This document shows positions 25,092 through 33,504 of a stretch of DNA of 64,000 nt, in pieces. The DNA lies in NCBI RefSeq assembly GCF_024305245.1, contig NZ_JAMWYX010000007.1, forward strand, positions 62,001 through 126,000, read 5' to 3'. Made by a program: the position numbers and the translations under genes. Below the pieces are notes generated by a model. It had not been told where the DNA came from, made no database searches, and worked only from the letters and a program-made list of their open reading frames with translations. The DNA comes from Erythrobacter sp. GTDB lineage: Bacteria > Pseudomonadota > Alphaproteobacteria > Sphingomonadales > Sphingomonadaceae. Each line of letters opens with the position of its first letter. Position 1 is the stretch's first letter.

Positions 25092-26398
25092 TGGCAGACG
25101 GAATTAACGTTGGCGGATCGGGAGGTCCGCCAACAACCCCCAACCCCTCAGCCCAAGTGGGCAGAATTGATCGGGCCGGTTATCCAGACCAGCCGAAGTC
25201 CGCGCAAGCATCGATCCCGCCGACCCTGGAAAACTTCCGGTATCTGGTTGAAGCATCCAACATCAAGGTGCGCTTCAACGTGGTCAAGAAGCGTGCTGAG
25301 ATCGATGTTCCCGGCCTTCGGATCGACAGGCAAAATCGCGATGCGGTCATCCTGTCCCACCTGGAAAGCCTGCTCATCCGCAACGACATGTCACCGGGGC
25401 CAGCTCGCCAGTACGTTCTTGTTCTGGCGGATGCCAATCCCCTCGATCCGTTTGCCGACTGGGTGAACAGCAAGCCATGGGATGGCGAAAGTCGGCTTCG
25501 GGACATCTGCGACACCATCGTCGCCACAGACGAATACCCGGTGGCATTCCGGGACGTTCTGGTGCGAAAGTGGTTGCTCAGCATCGTCGCCGCCACGTTC
25601 AAGCCGCAAGGGTTCCGGGCTCGCGGGGTGCTGACCCTGCAAGGTGCGCAGGGGCTCGGCAAAACGAGCTGGATTGCCCGGCTGGTCACGCCGCCGGAAC
25701 TTTGCGAGGACGTCGTCAAACTCGGGCACAGCTGGGACGGCGGTAGTAAAGATGCCCGCCTCGCTGCCCTGCGCCACCGGATTGTCGAGCTGGGCGAGCT
25801 AGAGGGGTCGTTTCGCCGCGAGATGGCGGGCCTGAAAGCGTTCATCACCGAGACCGACGACAAGATCAGGCCACCCTATGCGAGGGTGGAGGCAGAATAC
25901 CGCCGTTCCACCATCTTCGCTGCCTCCGTTAATGACAGGCAGTTCCTTCTGGATACGACCGGCAACAGTCGTTTCTGGACGATCCCGGTTCAGCGGATCG
26001 ATTACCAGCACGGCATCGACATGCAGCAGGTCTTCGCCGAACTGAAAGCCGCATATGAACGCGGCGACCAATGGTGGCTGACCGGCTCCGAGGAAGAACA
26101 GCTCGCCAAGGTCAATCAGGAACACCGCCTGATGAGCGCGATCGAAGCCAAAATTACCGAAGCGCTCGATCTCGATCGGATCGGTCAGGACGGGCTGCCT
26201 CGCCTCACCGCCACCGAGGTGCTCAAGCTCTTGGGTGTCGAGAGGCCGACGAACGGGCAATCGAAGGAAGCCAACGTCGCACTGCGGGCTGCGCTTGGTG
26301 AGCCCAAAAAGGTGAAAGGTTACTACCGCTGGCGAGTGCCGTGGCGCCGGGAGGAACCTTCCGCCCAAGCCTACAATCCCGCGCAAGACATTTACTAA
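25091..26398 (+). CDS. VapE-type virulence-associated ATPase (phage-satellite replication protein)
   Basis: A 435-aa VirE/VapE family protein, a superfamily 3-like ATPase used by phage satellites and prophages in replication. The Walker A is GAQGLGKT at residues 185-192 and Walker B-like region includes IVELGELEG. DDKIRPPYARVEAEYRRSTIFAASVN and NSRFWTIPV are family landmarks. The N-terminal 70 residues are a Pro/Gly-rich linker and no primase domain is attached. Together with the integrase it defines a P4-like satellite module. The downstream gap contains a long hairpin and no gene. Confidence 0.85.
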   Translation: MADGINVGGSGGPPTTPNPSAQVGRIDRAGYPDQPKSAQASIPPTLENFRYLVEASNIKVRFNVVKKRAEIDVPGLRIDRQNRDAVILSHLESLLIRNDMSPGPARQYVLVLADANPLDPFADWVNSKPWDGESRLRDICDTIVATDEYPVAFRDVLVRKWLLSIVAATFKPQGFRARGVLTLQGAQGLGKTSWIARLVTPPELCEDVVKLGHSWDGGSKDARLAALRHRIVELGELEGSFRREMAGLKAFITETDDKIRPPYARVEAEYRRSTIFAASVNDRQFLLDTTGNSRFWTIPVQRIDYQHGIDMQQVFAELKAAYERGDQWWLTGSEEEQLAKVNQEHRLMSAIEAKITEALDLDRIGQDGLPRLTATEVLKLLGVERPTNGQSKEANVALRAALGEPKKVKGYYRWRVPWRREEPSAQAYNPAQDIY

Positions 26399-26742
26399 AA
26401 CGCCGCCCCCTCCTTCCCCCCTGATGCAAGCCGTTGCACCGCAAGGGCAACCCGGTGGGGAGGGAGGGGGCTCCAGCCTGCACGAAACTTCGCCGTGACC
26501 ACCAGCCGTCCCGGCCCACCCGGTGCAGGGGGCGGCAAACCGGCCAACAACGCTGCTGTCGCCACCAGCCGCCGTCACGGCCCACCCGACCCAGGGAGGA
26601 ATCACCCCCCCAAACTGGCCCGACGTGCCGCCTCTGAGGCCCGCTCGGCACGAACTCGGCTGCGCCCGGGCCATCCCCATCAAATGCACTCCCACCGTCC
26701 AGCGGGCGCAACCCAAACCACTTAAATCAAGGAAAAACCACC
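26399..26742. other. Non-coding region with a long hairpin and degenerate direct repeats
   Basis: A 15-nt arm (26405-26419, C/T-rich) pairs with 26457-26471 (G/A-rich) over the full length with one G-T pair, enclosing a 37-nt loop. There is no T-tract. After it two degenerate copies of a unit starting CCACCAGCCG occur at about 26499-26530 and 26562-26595, both leading into GGCCCACCCG and CAGGG. The region sits between the VapE-like gene and the integrase, where attachment, origin or integrase control sites are often found. No credible gene. Confidence 0.5.
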
Positions 26743-27900
26743 ATGCCTATTGTACCCCTCGATGCGGCCTATTGCGCGGCCGCTACCTGCCCAAGCCGCA
26801 AAAAGAAGGTCGACTACTATGACAAGGAGTTGAAAGGCTTCGTGTTGGAAGTCCGCGCGTCCGGCGGGAAAAGCTACTACCTCCGCTACGCGGAACCCAA
26901 CGGCCGACAACGGCAACTTCTCATTGGCGGCTGGCAGGATGTCACCTTCGCGGCCGCCAAGAAGAAAGCCCAGCGCCTGCGTTCCGAGGTTGTTCTCGGC
27001 GGTGACCCGCTAGGTGACCGGAAGCGCACGCGGCTGGTGCCGACCTATGCCGAACTTGCGCGCCAGCACATTGATCACGCCAAAACCTATCAGAAACGAC
27101 CTGAGAACACCGCGTCGGTCATCACAATCCATCTGGTGCCTCGCTGGGGCAAGCACCGGCTCGATGAGATTAAGCCGCAGGACATCTCGAAGTGGCTAGG
27201 CCAAAAGCGAGAGACTTTGGCTCCGGCGACCGTGGAAAAGCTGCGCGTGACTTTGGGCCGGACGTTCGAGCTGGCACGGCAGTGGAACCTGCCCGGTGCC
27301 GAAATCAACCCGGTTCGATCTGTGCCCCGTTTCCAGTTCGACAATGCGCGGGACCATTATCTGACGGCCACAGAGGTCGAGCGGCTACTTTATCATGCCG
27401 ACCGGTCCTTAAACCCGCGCTTGGGCGCCATCGTTCGTCTTCTGCTTCTGACCGGCGCCCGAAAGTCGGAACTGCTAACCGCTGAGTGGCGCCACGTCGA
27501 TCTAGAGCGCCGAGCGTGGCTGATTCCGGACAGCAAGACCGGGAAAGCTCGCTATGTTCCGCTCTCCGGCGAGGCTGTCAAAGTAATAGAAGGATTACCA
27601 AGACTAAAGGACTGCGCTTACATGCTAGCGAACCCAAATACCAAAAAGCCATATACGGGTTTAAAAAACCCATGGGATACAGTCAGAACAAAAGCGAATC
27701 TGAATAATCTGCGTATTCATGATTTGCGCCATAGCGCAGCTTCGTTCCTAATTAATTCAAATGTGGAGCTTTTTACTGTGGGTAAGATACTTGGTCACGC
27801 GGACTTTAAGTCAACAATGCGTTATAGTCACCTTGCAAATGACACGCTCATGGCCGCTGTGGAGGCCGGGGCGGCGAAGATGGGAGGGACGGCATCATGA
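26743..27900 (+). CDS. P4-type tyrosine integrase
   Basis: A 385-aa tyrosine recombinase. The N-terminal DUF4102-like arm-binding domain (DYYDKELKGFVLEVRASGG) is followed by a SAM-like domain and the catalytic domain: R240 in TGARKSEL, Lys in SKTGKARYVPL, H326 and R329 in HDLRHS, His in LGHAD and Y361 in MRYSH. All catalytic residues are present, so it looks active. The last third of the gene is much richer in A+T than the rest (for example 21 G/C of 60 at 27661-27720 against 36 of 60 at 27421-27480), suggesting a mosaic origin. It overlaps the next gene by four bases. Confidence 0.93.
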   Translation: MPIVPLDAAYCAAATCPSRKKKVDYYDKELKGFVLEVRASGGKSYYLRYAEPNGRQRQLLIGGWQDVTFAAAKKKAQRLRSEVVLGGDPLGDRKRTRLVPTYAELARQHIDHAKTYQKRPENTASVITIHLVPRWGKHRLDEIKPQDISKWLGQKRETLAPATVEKLRVTLGRTFELARQWNLPGAEINPVRSVPRFQFDNARDHYLTATEVERLLYHADRSLNPRLGAIVRLLLLTGARKSELLTAEWRHVDLERRAWLIPDSKTGKARYVPLSGEAVKVIEGLPRLKDCAYMLANPNTKKPYTGLKNPWDTVRTKANLNNLRIHDLRHSAASFLINSNVELFTVGKILGHADFKSTMRYSHLANDTLMAAVEAGAAKMGGTAS

Positions 27901-28175
27901 CAGGTGGATTGCCAACCCCACCGGGCGTTCTCGACCGGCTGGCGCTTATGAATGGCGGGCTGGATCCCGGCCTGAATAAGCACGATCGTGTCAGCGTGTT
28001 GATCCCGGTGTGCATCATAGAAGGGATCACCGAGGGCACGCTGATCCGACAGGCGCTGACAGAGGTGGGATATGATGCCCGGCACGTAGGCCTGACCCTC
28101 AGCAAAGGAAGTGCGAGCATGCCGCCCGATCAGCGCTGGTACAAGGATGCGGACGGATACTACCGCCTGCCCTGA
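27897..28175 (+). CDS. Small protein coupled to the integrase
   Basis: A 92-aa protein starting in an ATGA overlap with the integrase stop. Central part SVLIPVCIIEGITEGTLIRQALTEVGYDARHVG reads like strand-helix-helix and could be a small winged helix; the tail RWYKDADGYYRLP is aromatic. A partner in excision or its control would be natural for this position, but no known excisionase motif is visible. Confidence 0.6.
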   Translation: MTGGLPTPPGVLDRLALMNGGLDPGLNKHDRVSVLIPVCIIEGITEGTLIRQALTEVGYDARHVGLTLSKGSASMPPDQRWYKDADGYYRLP

Positions 28176-28184
28176 CTTAATCCC

Positions 28185-28239
28185 CCCGGTCCTGCATGGC
28201 TTCGCGCTGTGCGGGGCCGGGGTTCATTTTATTTTTTTG
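28185..28239 (+). terminator. Intrinsic terminator after the integrase operon
   Basis: A 13-bp stem (28185-28197 with 28211-28223, two G-T pairs) followed by TTCATTTTATTTTTTTG. It directly follows the 92-aa gene. Confidence 0.85.
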
Positions 28240-28387
28240 CGGCTGCCTACATTGGCTACCCTCAAACACCTACGCAATGGCGGCTTTCGGGGCGGTTTCG
28301 GGAACTGCTGTATGTCGCAAACTGGGTGGATTCCGGCCAAGCGAGCTAACGCTGTTTGACCTTCTAAATTGTTAGCTATCTGGCATA

Positions 28388-29173
28388 TCAGGGGGTGGGC
28401 GATATGATTCGCTGTTCGACCAGCATGAGAGGGATCGGCAGCGCCCCCGAGCTGAGACTGATCGCAAGCTCGTTGGCGCTGTCAGGGGTGAAGCTGCCAG
28501 AGATTTGAACTCTTCCGCCGCGAATAGCCTCCTGAATGGTGGGCGCCGCCAAAACCTCGCCATCGAGAACGATCGCCATCGACTTTCCGACATTGGCACC
28601 TGTAAAGTCAGCGAAGGCCTGCTTTCCCTCCTCGTCGAATTGCAACCAGACGACGGATTCGTCCGTGTCAGCGTCGATGCCGGCCAATGCGCCCGTCAGA
28701 TTGTCTCCCGATATGCCGCCGTCCAGCCGCACGACTATCGCCGGGTCTCCGTTCGCCATCGGATAGATTGCGCTTCCGGGCCGGGCGATGCCTCGCGCGA
28801 TATCTGCGGGCGTGGTGTCGAAATCAATTAGCAGAAAATCGAGATCGGCCTTGATGCCGAACACAACGCGGGCGATGCGCGGTGCATCGGAATGGGTGAT
28901 TTGCACGACAAGGCGGCCTTCGCCTTCGTGGGTGAGCGTATATGACCCTTCAAGCTCGTTGAGGCGCGGTTTGGCGACCGCGATGACCGATTGCATCGCT
29001 GTGTCGAAGTCCACCGGCCCATCGATTTGCTTGGCCAGCCTGTCGCGGTCAGGTTCGAAAACGAATTGGTAGGTGGGTGCGGCTTCAGCGAGCAGCGGCC
29101 CGGCCGTAAAAAGGCTCGCCATGAACAGCAGGCACGCGACAAAGAGCATGCTAACCAATGATTTCCTGATCAT
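28388..29173 (-). CDS. Exported SecD P1-head-like protein
   Basis: A 261-aa protein. Residues 1-30 are a signal peptide (hydrophobic SMLFVACLLFMASLFTAG, then AEA). The body matches the periplasmic SecD/SecDF P1 head: QFDEEGKQAFADFTGANV, MAIVLDGEVLAAPTIQEAI, and the end ALPIPLMLVEQRIISP, which mirrors the SecD loop leading into its first helix. However, no membrane helices follow, so it is a free-standing secreted copy of one SecD domain. It may derive from SecD or act as a lipoprotein-like or envelope modifier; function unknown. Confidence 0.75.
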   Translation of the reverse strand: MIRKSLVSMLFVACLLFMASLFTAGPLLAEAAPTYQFVFEPDRDRLAKQIDGPVDFDTAMQSVIAVAKPRLNELEGSYTLTHEGEGRLVVQITHSDAPRIARVVFGIKADLDFLLIDFDTTPADIARGIARPGSAIYPMANGDPAIVVRLDGGISGDNLTGALAGIDADTDESVVWLQFDEEGKQAFADFTGANVGKSMAIVLDGEVLAAPTIQEAIRGGRVQISGSFTPDSANELAISLSSGALPIPLMLVEQRIISPTP

Positions 29174-29566
29174 TGCTTACCCCGCACATCGAAACCGTTA
29201 TCGCTCCTACAACCCTCCGCTGGAGAGCGCACGGCTATTTCACGCAAATACCCCCTCGGCGAACTGACCGAAAAGCGAACTCATGAGTTAGCGTAGGCTG
29301 TGACAGCACGATTCCCCCCGCCAACCGGGCTACTATAAACATCTTCAAACAAGTTGCAGGTGGAATTAATCGCTAGCGACCGCTTCGGGGTCGGAACCTG
29401 AATGGCAGATTTTTCTCGACGAAGGCAGCTTCCTGACGTTCGGCTTATGGTGACGGAACCTGCCAGTCAGCTTCTGCGCGTTTCTCGCCAGCAGCCGACC
29501 TTCAGAAATCGACCCCATTGCGGGCATAGCTTGCCAATCCTTGCCCTTGGCTTCAAATTACGGCCA
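29174..29566. other. Non-coding stretch between the SecD-like gene and a small membrane gene
   Basis: About 390 bases with no well-supported gene. It should contain the SecD-like promoter next to 29173. Positions 29468-29531 carry one copy of a degenerate repeat described separately. Confidence 0.4.
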
Positions 29567-29872
29567 ATGTGGGAACGAGCGATGCGTCTGGCTTGGGCAT
29601 TGGTGGGTGTCGGGATTTTATTGGCCGTCCCGCTGTCCTATTTCGGCTATGAAGTGTGGGCGGGCGGAGCTTTCATCGCAGGGATGGTGCTGGCATGGAT
29701 CGCTTCCGCTGTGATCTTCGCTCGAAAGCTTTGGTCGCAAACCTGACCTTCAGCAATCCACCCACGAACGGTCGTGAGCGGGGGCGATGCACGATCCCGA
29801 AAGCGACATGGCAGCTTAAACGGGTTCTTCGCCAGCGGCCGGCATTCTGAAACAGTCCCCGTTGTGGAAATC
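29468..29872. repeat. Degenerate direct repeat flanking a small membrane gene
   Basis: Copy 1 at 29468-29531 and copy 2 at 29811-29872 share CAGCTT, then a GTT(T/C)(T)CGCCAGC(A/G)GCCG block, and a run similar to TTC(A/T)GAAA followed by CCCC(A/G)TTG(C/T)GG. They flank the small membrane protein gene and may be remnants of a dispersed intergenic repeat. Confidence 0.45.
29567..29746 (+). CDS. Small two-helix membrane protein
   Basis: A 59-aa peptide starting MWERAMRLAWALVGVG (a second ATG lies at 29582). Two hydrophobic helices (LAWALVGVGILLAVPLSYF, then FIAGMVLAWIASAVIFA) and a basic end. The open frame begins at 29402 but the first part overlaps a degenerate repeat and is unlikely to be coding. 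Weakly supported as a gene. Confidence 0.4.
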   Translation: MWERAMRLAWALVGVGILLAVPLSYFGYEVWAGGAFIAGMVLAWIASAVIFARKLWSQT

Positions 29873-30073
29873 TTGTAACACGCCTGCAAAACTACCGGGC
29901 GTGTTTGGCAAGCGATTATGTAAAAGGGGAGATGTCCAAACGTTCAATTTTCGCTCTAGTGTCCCAAGTTGGGGCATCCGTCCCGCTCTTATGCGTCTTT
30001 ACAGTTGTCTAAAATTTAATTAACCGCTTTCAACAGCCGTCGCGTGGTGGCAAAATATTCAAGGGGGAATGCA
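29747..30073. other. Non-coding region before the PEP-CTERM gene
   Basis: About 330 bases with no credible gene; contains the second degenerate repeat copy and an AT-rich stretch near 30010-30050 suited to a promoter. AAGGGGGA before 30074 is a strong ribosome site. Confidence 0.45.
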
Positions 30074-30679
30074 ATGAAAGCTTTAGCCGCCAGTTTTGGT
30101 CTTGCAGCAGCAGGTCTGACCCTTGGGGTCGCTCCCGCATCGGCGGCCACGTTCGTGTATGAGGGTTCAGGCGGAAGCTTGCCCGACCTCGTAGACTTTC
30201 GAAGCACTATTAACGTCTCGGACAACTTTATCATCGAAGACGTAAATCTCACGCTAAACAATTTAACTCACACATTCTGGAACGATCTCTTCGTGACCTT
30301 GACGAACGGTTCAACCACGGTGCTGATAGCCAATAATAACGGCGGCGGCAGCGACCCAAGAGGAACTTTTACTTTCGATGATGAGGCTTTGACGTCCGTC
30401 ACTGCTGTGAACACAACCGGTGGATCGTTTCGGCCTCTGGGATCGCTTTCCGCGTTTGACGGAGGCAACGCCTCGGGAAGTTGGCAGCTACGCATCCTTG
30501 ATGAAGCTCGCGCGGACGTTGGAAATTTGGGGAGCTGGACCTTAACGTTGACCGGCACACAGGCTGGAGCGGTTCCAGAACCTGCGACTTGGGCGATGAT
30601 GATCCTTGGATTCGGGTTTGTTGGGGGTGGGATGCGGACAGCCAGGCGTCGGCAAAAAGTTGTCTTATCTTACGCATAG
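30074..30679 (+). CDS. PEPxxWA-CTERM protein with a P-domain-like fold
   Basis: A 201-aa exported protein. Residues 1-25 form a signal peptide ending in ASA. The body has the pattern of a proprotein convertase P-domain: NVSDNFIIEDVNLTLNNLTH, VTLTNGSTTVLIANNNGG and GNASGSWQLRILDEARAD, then GSWTLTLTG. The C-terminus VPEPATWAMMILGFGFVGGG followed by RTARRRQK is the PEPxxWA-CTERM sorting tag, a signal for exosortase-mediated processing. Likely an extracellular or matrix-associated protein. It has its own ribosome site and terminator. Confidence 0.88.
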   Translation: MKALAASFGLAAAGLTLGVAPASAATFVYEGSGGSLPDLVDFRSTINVSDNFIIEDVNLTLNNLTHTFWNDLFVTLTNGSTTVLIANNNGGGSDPRGTFTFDDEALTSVTAVNTTGGSFRPLGSLSAFDGGNASGSWQLRILDEARADVGNLGSWTLTLTGTQAGAVPEPATWAMMILGFGFVGGGMRTARRRQKVVLSYA

Positions 30680-30697
30680 TCGCTCATCGAAGTAGTC

Positions 30698-30731
30698 AAA
30701 GCGCCGCTAGTGAGAACACTGGCGGCGCTTT
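30698..30731 (+). terminator. Strong hairpin after the PEP-CTERM gene
   Basis: A 15-bp stem (30698-30712 with 30717-30731, one G-T pair) and a 4-nt loop AGAA; the right arm ends in TTT. It may serve both the PEP-CTERM gene and the convergent recombinase gene at 30837. Confidence 0.8.
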
Positions 30732-30836
30732 GCATTAAGAAGAATGGCAGAATTCCACCCACTTGTTGCCGGTTCGGTGATCGTCGAACCTCGACAAAAG
30801 CGGCCATCGGGGCTTGCCCGACGGCCGCCGGCAGTG

Positions 30837-31472
30837 TCAGATCTCAATGCGCTCCGCTAGGATCAGAGCATCCTCCACGTCGACCCCAAGATACCGGACC
30901 GTGTTCTCGATCTTGGAGTGGCCGAGCAAAATTTGGACCGCGCGCAGATTTCCGGTTGTGCGGTAGATCATGGCCGCTTTGGTGCGCCGCATGGAATGAG
31001 TGCCGTAGTCTTCACGCCGCAGCCCAATCGCGGTGACCCATTCATCGACGAGCCGGGCATACTGCCGCGTGCTCATCGGTTGGCCGGAACGGATCCTGCT
31101 TGGGAACACGAAATCATCGATGGTGCCGCCCCGTCGCAGAAGCCATGTCGTCAGGCTCGATCGGGCGTCAGCGGTGATTTCAAATTGCACCGGCCGCCCG
31201 GTCTTCCGCTGAATGATCATTGCGCGGTCGCGAACTTCGGATCCGGCCACGAGGTCGCCGATCTTAAGCTTCACCAGATCGCAGCCCCGCAACTTGCTGT
31301 CGATCGCCAGGTCGAACAGGGCGCGGTCTCGGAGCCGTTCCTCGCGATCGAGGAAGAACCGGATCGCCCAAATCTGCTTTTGGGTGAGCGGCCGCTTGGT
31401 GCCGACGGTTCTGCCAGCATTCCACGAGACCCGATTTTGCATGGCTGGGTCGAGGTGAGAGTAGGTCATCAT
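30837..31472 (-). CDS. Small tyrosine recombinase/integrase
   Basis: A 211-aa recombinase without a long N-terminal arm domain. Catalytic pattern: Arg in SKLRGCDLVKL, Lys in QRKTGRPV, H-x2-R in HSMRRTKA, His in LLGHSKIE and the nucleophile in VRYLG. The start at 31472 (or 31469) has GGAGA upstream; the frame extends to 31763 but that part is Arg-rich and unlikely. Short enzymes of this type occur on sphingomonad plasmids and conjugative elements, where they resolve dimers or integrate. A perfect palindrome lies just upstream. Confidence 0.88.
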   Translation of the reverse strand: MMTYSHLDPAMQNRVSWNAGRTVGTKRPLTQKQIWAIRFFLDREERLRDRALFDLAIDSKLRGCDLVKLKIGDLVAGSEVRDRAMIIQRKTGRPVQFEITADARSSLTTWLLRRGGTIDDFVFPSRIRSGQPMSTRQYARLVDEWVTAIGLRREDYGTHSMRRTKAAMIYRTTGNLRAVQILLGHSKIENTVRYLGVDVEDALILAERIEI

Positions 31473-31487
31473 CTTTCTCCATGGCCT

Positions 31488-31501
31488 TGATTGGCCAATC
31501 A
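31488..31501. promoter_or_regulatory. 14-bp perfect palindrome upstream of the recombinase
   Basis: TGATTGGCCAATCA, 16 bp before the recombinase start. Position suits an operator or a recombinase-binding site. Confidence 0.5.
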
Positions 31502-31880
31502 GAAAGAACGAGCGTCGGCTCGGCGACATCGCCATTGCCCTGCATAGATAGCCTGAGAACGGTCTCCGACGCCTCAGACATTCACACGCAAAACGGCAGC
31601 TTTCGGCATAAGCCGACATCTGGCGACGCCGGTGCGAACGACGGCTTCGTCCCATCCCCGGCAGTTCGGCAAGTCTCGTAGTCTCGTCCGCTTTCAAGCA
31701 TTCGGCAGACGAGAAGGAATGAAGGGGATGAGGGCGCAAACCTGCCACCATTGCGGTGAGCAAATCGCACCGCTCATGCCGCTACATCAGGAAAAGCCTT
31801 CGCCTTGAACCTCGTGGAGCGAGGTCGGTAGGAGAAGGGAAAAGGCCCTTCGGCCGGCCTCGTTACAAACGAGGTAGATT
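31502..31880. other. Leader region with hairpins before the exonuclease gene
   Basis: About 380 bases without a gene. Near its end are two hairpins, ACCTCG/CGAGGT (about 31809-31825) and CCTCGTT/AACGAGG (31857-31873); the second ends within eight bases of the start at 31881, so it could hide the ribosome site. Confidence 0.5.
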
Positions 31881-32834
31881 ATGAATGACGTGAACCAGAA
31901 TAGCGCTGCGCCGGAGACGGACCCGGGCGGCAGCAAAGAAATACGCGATCAGCAAGAACAGCGCGTGCTCACCCCGGTGCGGCAGCGCGAAGACTGGCCG
32001 CGGGAGGCGGTCGGCGATCTGCCGCTGCGGCGCATCGCCGTCATCGATACCGAAACCACAGGCCTCGACTGGACCAGGCACTCGGTCATCGAGATCTGCG
32101 CGGCCATCCTGCTCGTTGATGCGAACGGAAGGATTGCAGCGATCGAAGGAATGGGCTCGGGCGTTGAGGATCCCGGCCATCCTCTGCCTCCGGAGATCGT
32201 CGAGCTGACCGGCCTCACCGACGCTATGGTGCAGGGCAAGGAGATCATGCGGGAGAAACTCACCGCGTTCATCGCTGACTGCGAGGGGGTGATCGCATTT
32301 AATAGCGGCTTCGATCGGCCATTTACGGAGGCGCTGCTGCGCGGCCTGCCGCTGATGCCGTGGGGGTGCGCTATGGTTGATGTCCCGTGGCGCAAACTTG
32401 GGTTCGAGCCGGGGCCGCAGAACTACCTGCTCATGCAGATGGGCCGCTTCAACGCCGAAGCTCACCGGGCACGGGACGACGTGCTTTCGCTCATCGAATT
32501 ACTGGATCATGTGTGCCGCGACGGCGAAAGCGTCATGGCAAAAGTGCTGGCCGCGATGAACGGCGAGGCATGGCGTTTCGAAGCTACCTATGCGCCCTAT
32601 CACCTCAGACATCTGCTCAAGGATAAACGCTATCGCTTCCGGTCCGAAGGGCGAAGCGGCGTCTGGCACAAGCATGTGCGCGAGGCTGACTTCGATGCCG
32701 AAATCCAGTGGTATGTCGACACCTTCGGCGAGAAGCCGACGGTCGTCGAGCTGCCGGCAACCGAGCGATATCGATACGAGCGCAGCTGGAAGCCGGTCGA
32801 ACGCAAGGCGAGATATTTGGCTGAAGTCCAGTGA
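31881..32834 (+). CDS. DEDDh 3'-5' exonuclease (DnaQ-like)
   Basis: A 317-aa protein. The exonuclease domain spans about residues 50-205: motif I IDTETTG (D56, E58), motif II GVIAFNSGFDRPF and motif III HRARDDVLSLIELLD, giving the DEDDh set. A C-terminal domain of about 110 residues is unassigned (VWHKHVREADFD and EIQWYVDTFGEKP). It belongs to the DNA polymerase III epsilon-like group and is probably an element-borne nuclease for DNA processing. First of four genes on the plus strand, two of which are exonuclease-like. Confidence 0.88.
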   Translation: MNDVNQNSAAPETDPGGSKEIRDQQEQRVLTPVRQREDWPREAVGDLPLRRIAVIDTETTGLDWTRHSVIEICAAILLVDANGRIAAIEGMGSGVEDPGHPLPPEIVELTGLTDAMVQGKEIMREKLTAFIADCEGVIAFNSGFDRPFTEALLRGLPLMPWGCAMVDVPWRKLGFEPGPQNYLLMQMGRFNAEAHRARDDVLSLIELLDHVCRDGESVMAKVLAAMNGEAWRFEATYAPYHLRHLLKDKRYRFRSEGRSGVWHKHVREADFDAEIQWYVDTFGEKPTVVELPATERYRYERSWKPVERKARYLAEVQ

Positions 32835-32916
32835 AGTGAGCCTCCTTTAGAGAAGGAAAAAAGGGCTTGGGTCCGCCCGGCAATCGGCGGGCCGTCACTC
32901 CAATAAGGAAATACGA

Positions 32917-33459
32917 ATGATTGATTTGAACCTCGGCGGGGCCTGCCCCCGGCGACCACTGACCTATGCCCTCGCTAGGGCGATGAAATACCCCAATGCA
33001 CCGATCGACGTGCCGCTTGGCGACTGCGACCTCGGCGTGGTCGCCAGCAACGGCTCAATGGCAGAGGGAATCGAGGTGCTTGGCGATGTTGCCCTGCGCT
33101 CCGGCCGAAGCTGGCTGATGGCGCGCTTCGCGGACGACATCACCACAGAGTGCCGCGATCTCGTTTTACTTCGTCCTGTCGACGAGGGAATCCTGATCGG
33201 CACGGTTGAACCCTGCCTGCTCCGGCCTGGGGCACCGATGATCCTGGTAAGCACCGATCGCACGCGTGCTTTCGAAATGACCGCCGCTGGCCAGCTTGTC
33301 GATCGTCCAGTGCCCCGCCCTGCACAGGTGAGCGGAGGCACCGCGCGCGCCTGGGACGAACTCATCCGCCGCATGCGTTTGCTCACAACTGCCAGCGGCC
33401 AGTTTCCACACCAAAGCTGGGAGATCCACCTCATGCCGTTGGACGCTAACGCCCACTGA
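32917..33459 (+). CDS. Hypothetical protein of the exonuclease block
   Basis: A 180-aa protein, not recognised. It is strand-rich at the start (PIDVPLGDCDLGVVASNGS, VALRSGRSWLMARF) and helical at the end (AWDELIRRMRLLTTASG). A GC-rich hairpin (about 32874-32895) and AAGGAAA precede the ATG. It lies between two exonuclease-type genes in the same direction. No catalytic motif is seen. Confidence 0.6.
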   Translation: MIDLNLGGACPRRPLTYALARAMKYPNAPIDVPLGDCDLGVVASNGSMAEGIEVLGDVALRSGRSWLMARFADDITTECRDLVLLRPVDEGILIGTVEPCLLRPGAPMILVSTDRTRAFEMTAAGQLVDRPVPRPAQVSGGTARAWDELIRRMRLLTTASGQFPHQSWEIHLMPLDANAH

Positions 33460-33504
33460 CCAAGCGGCCATCCATCATTGCCTCACCACCAGACGGGCGG
33501 TGCT

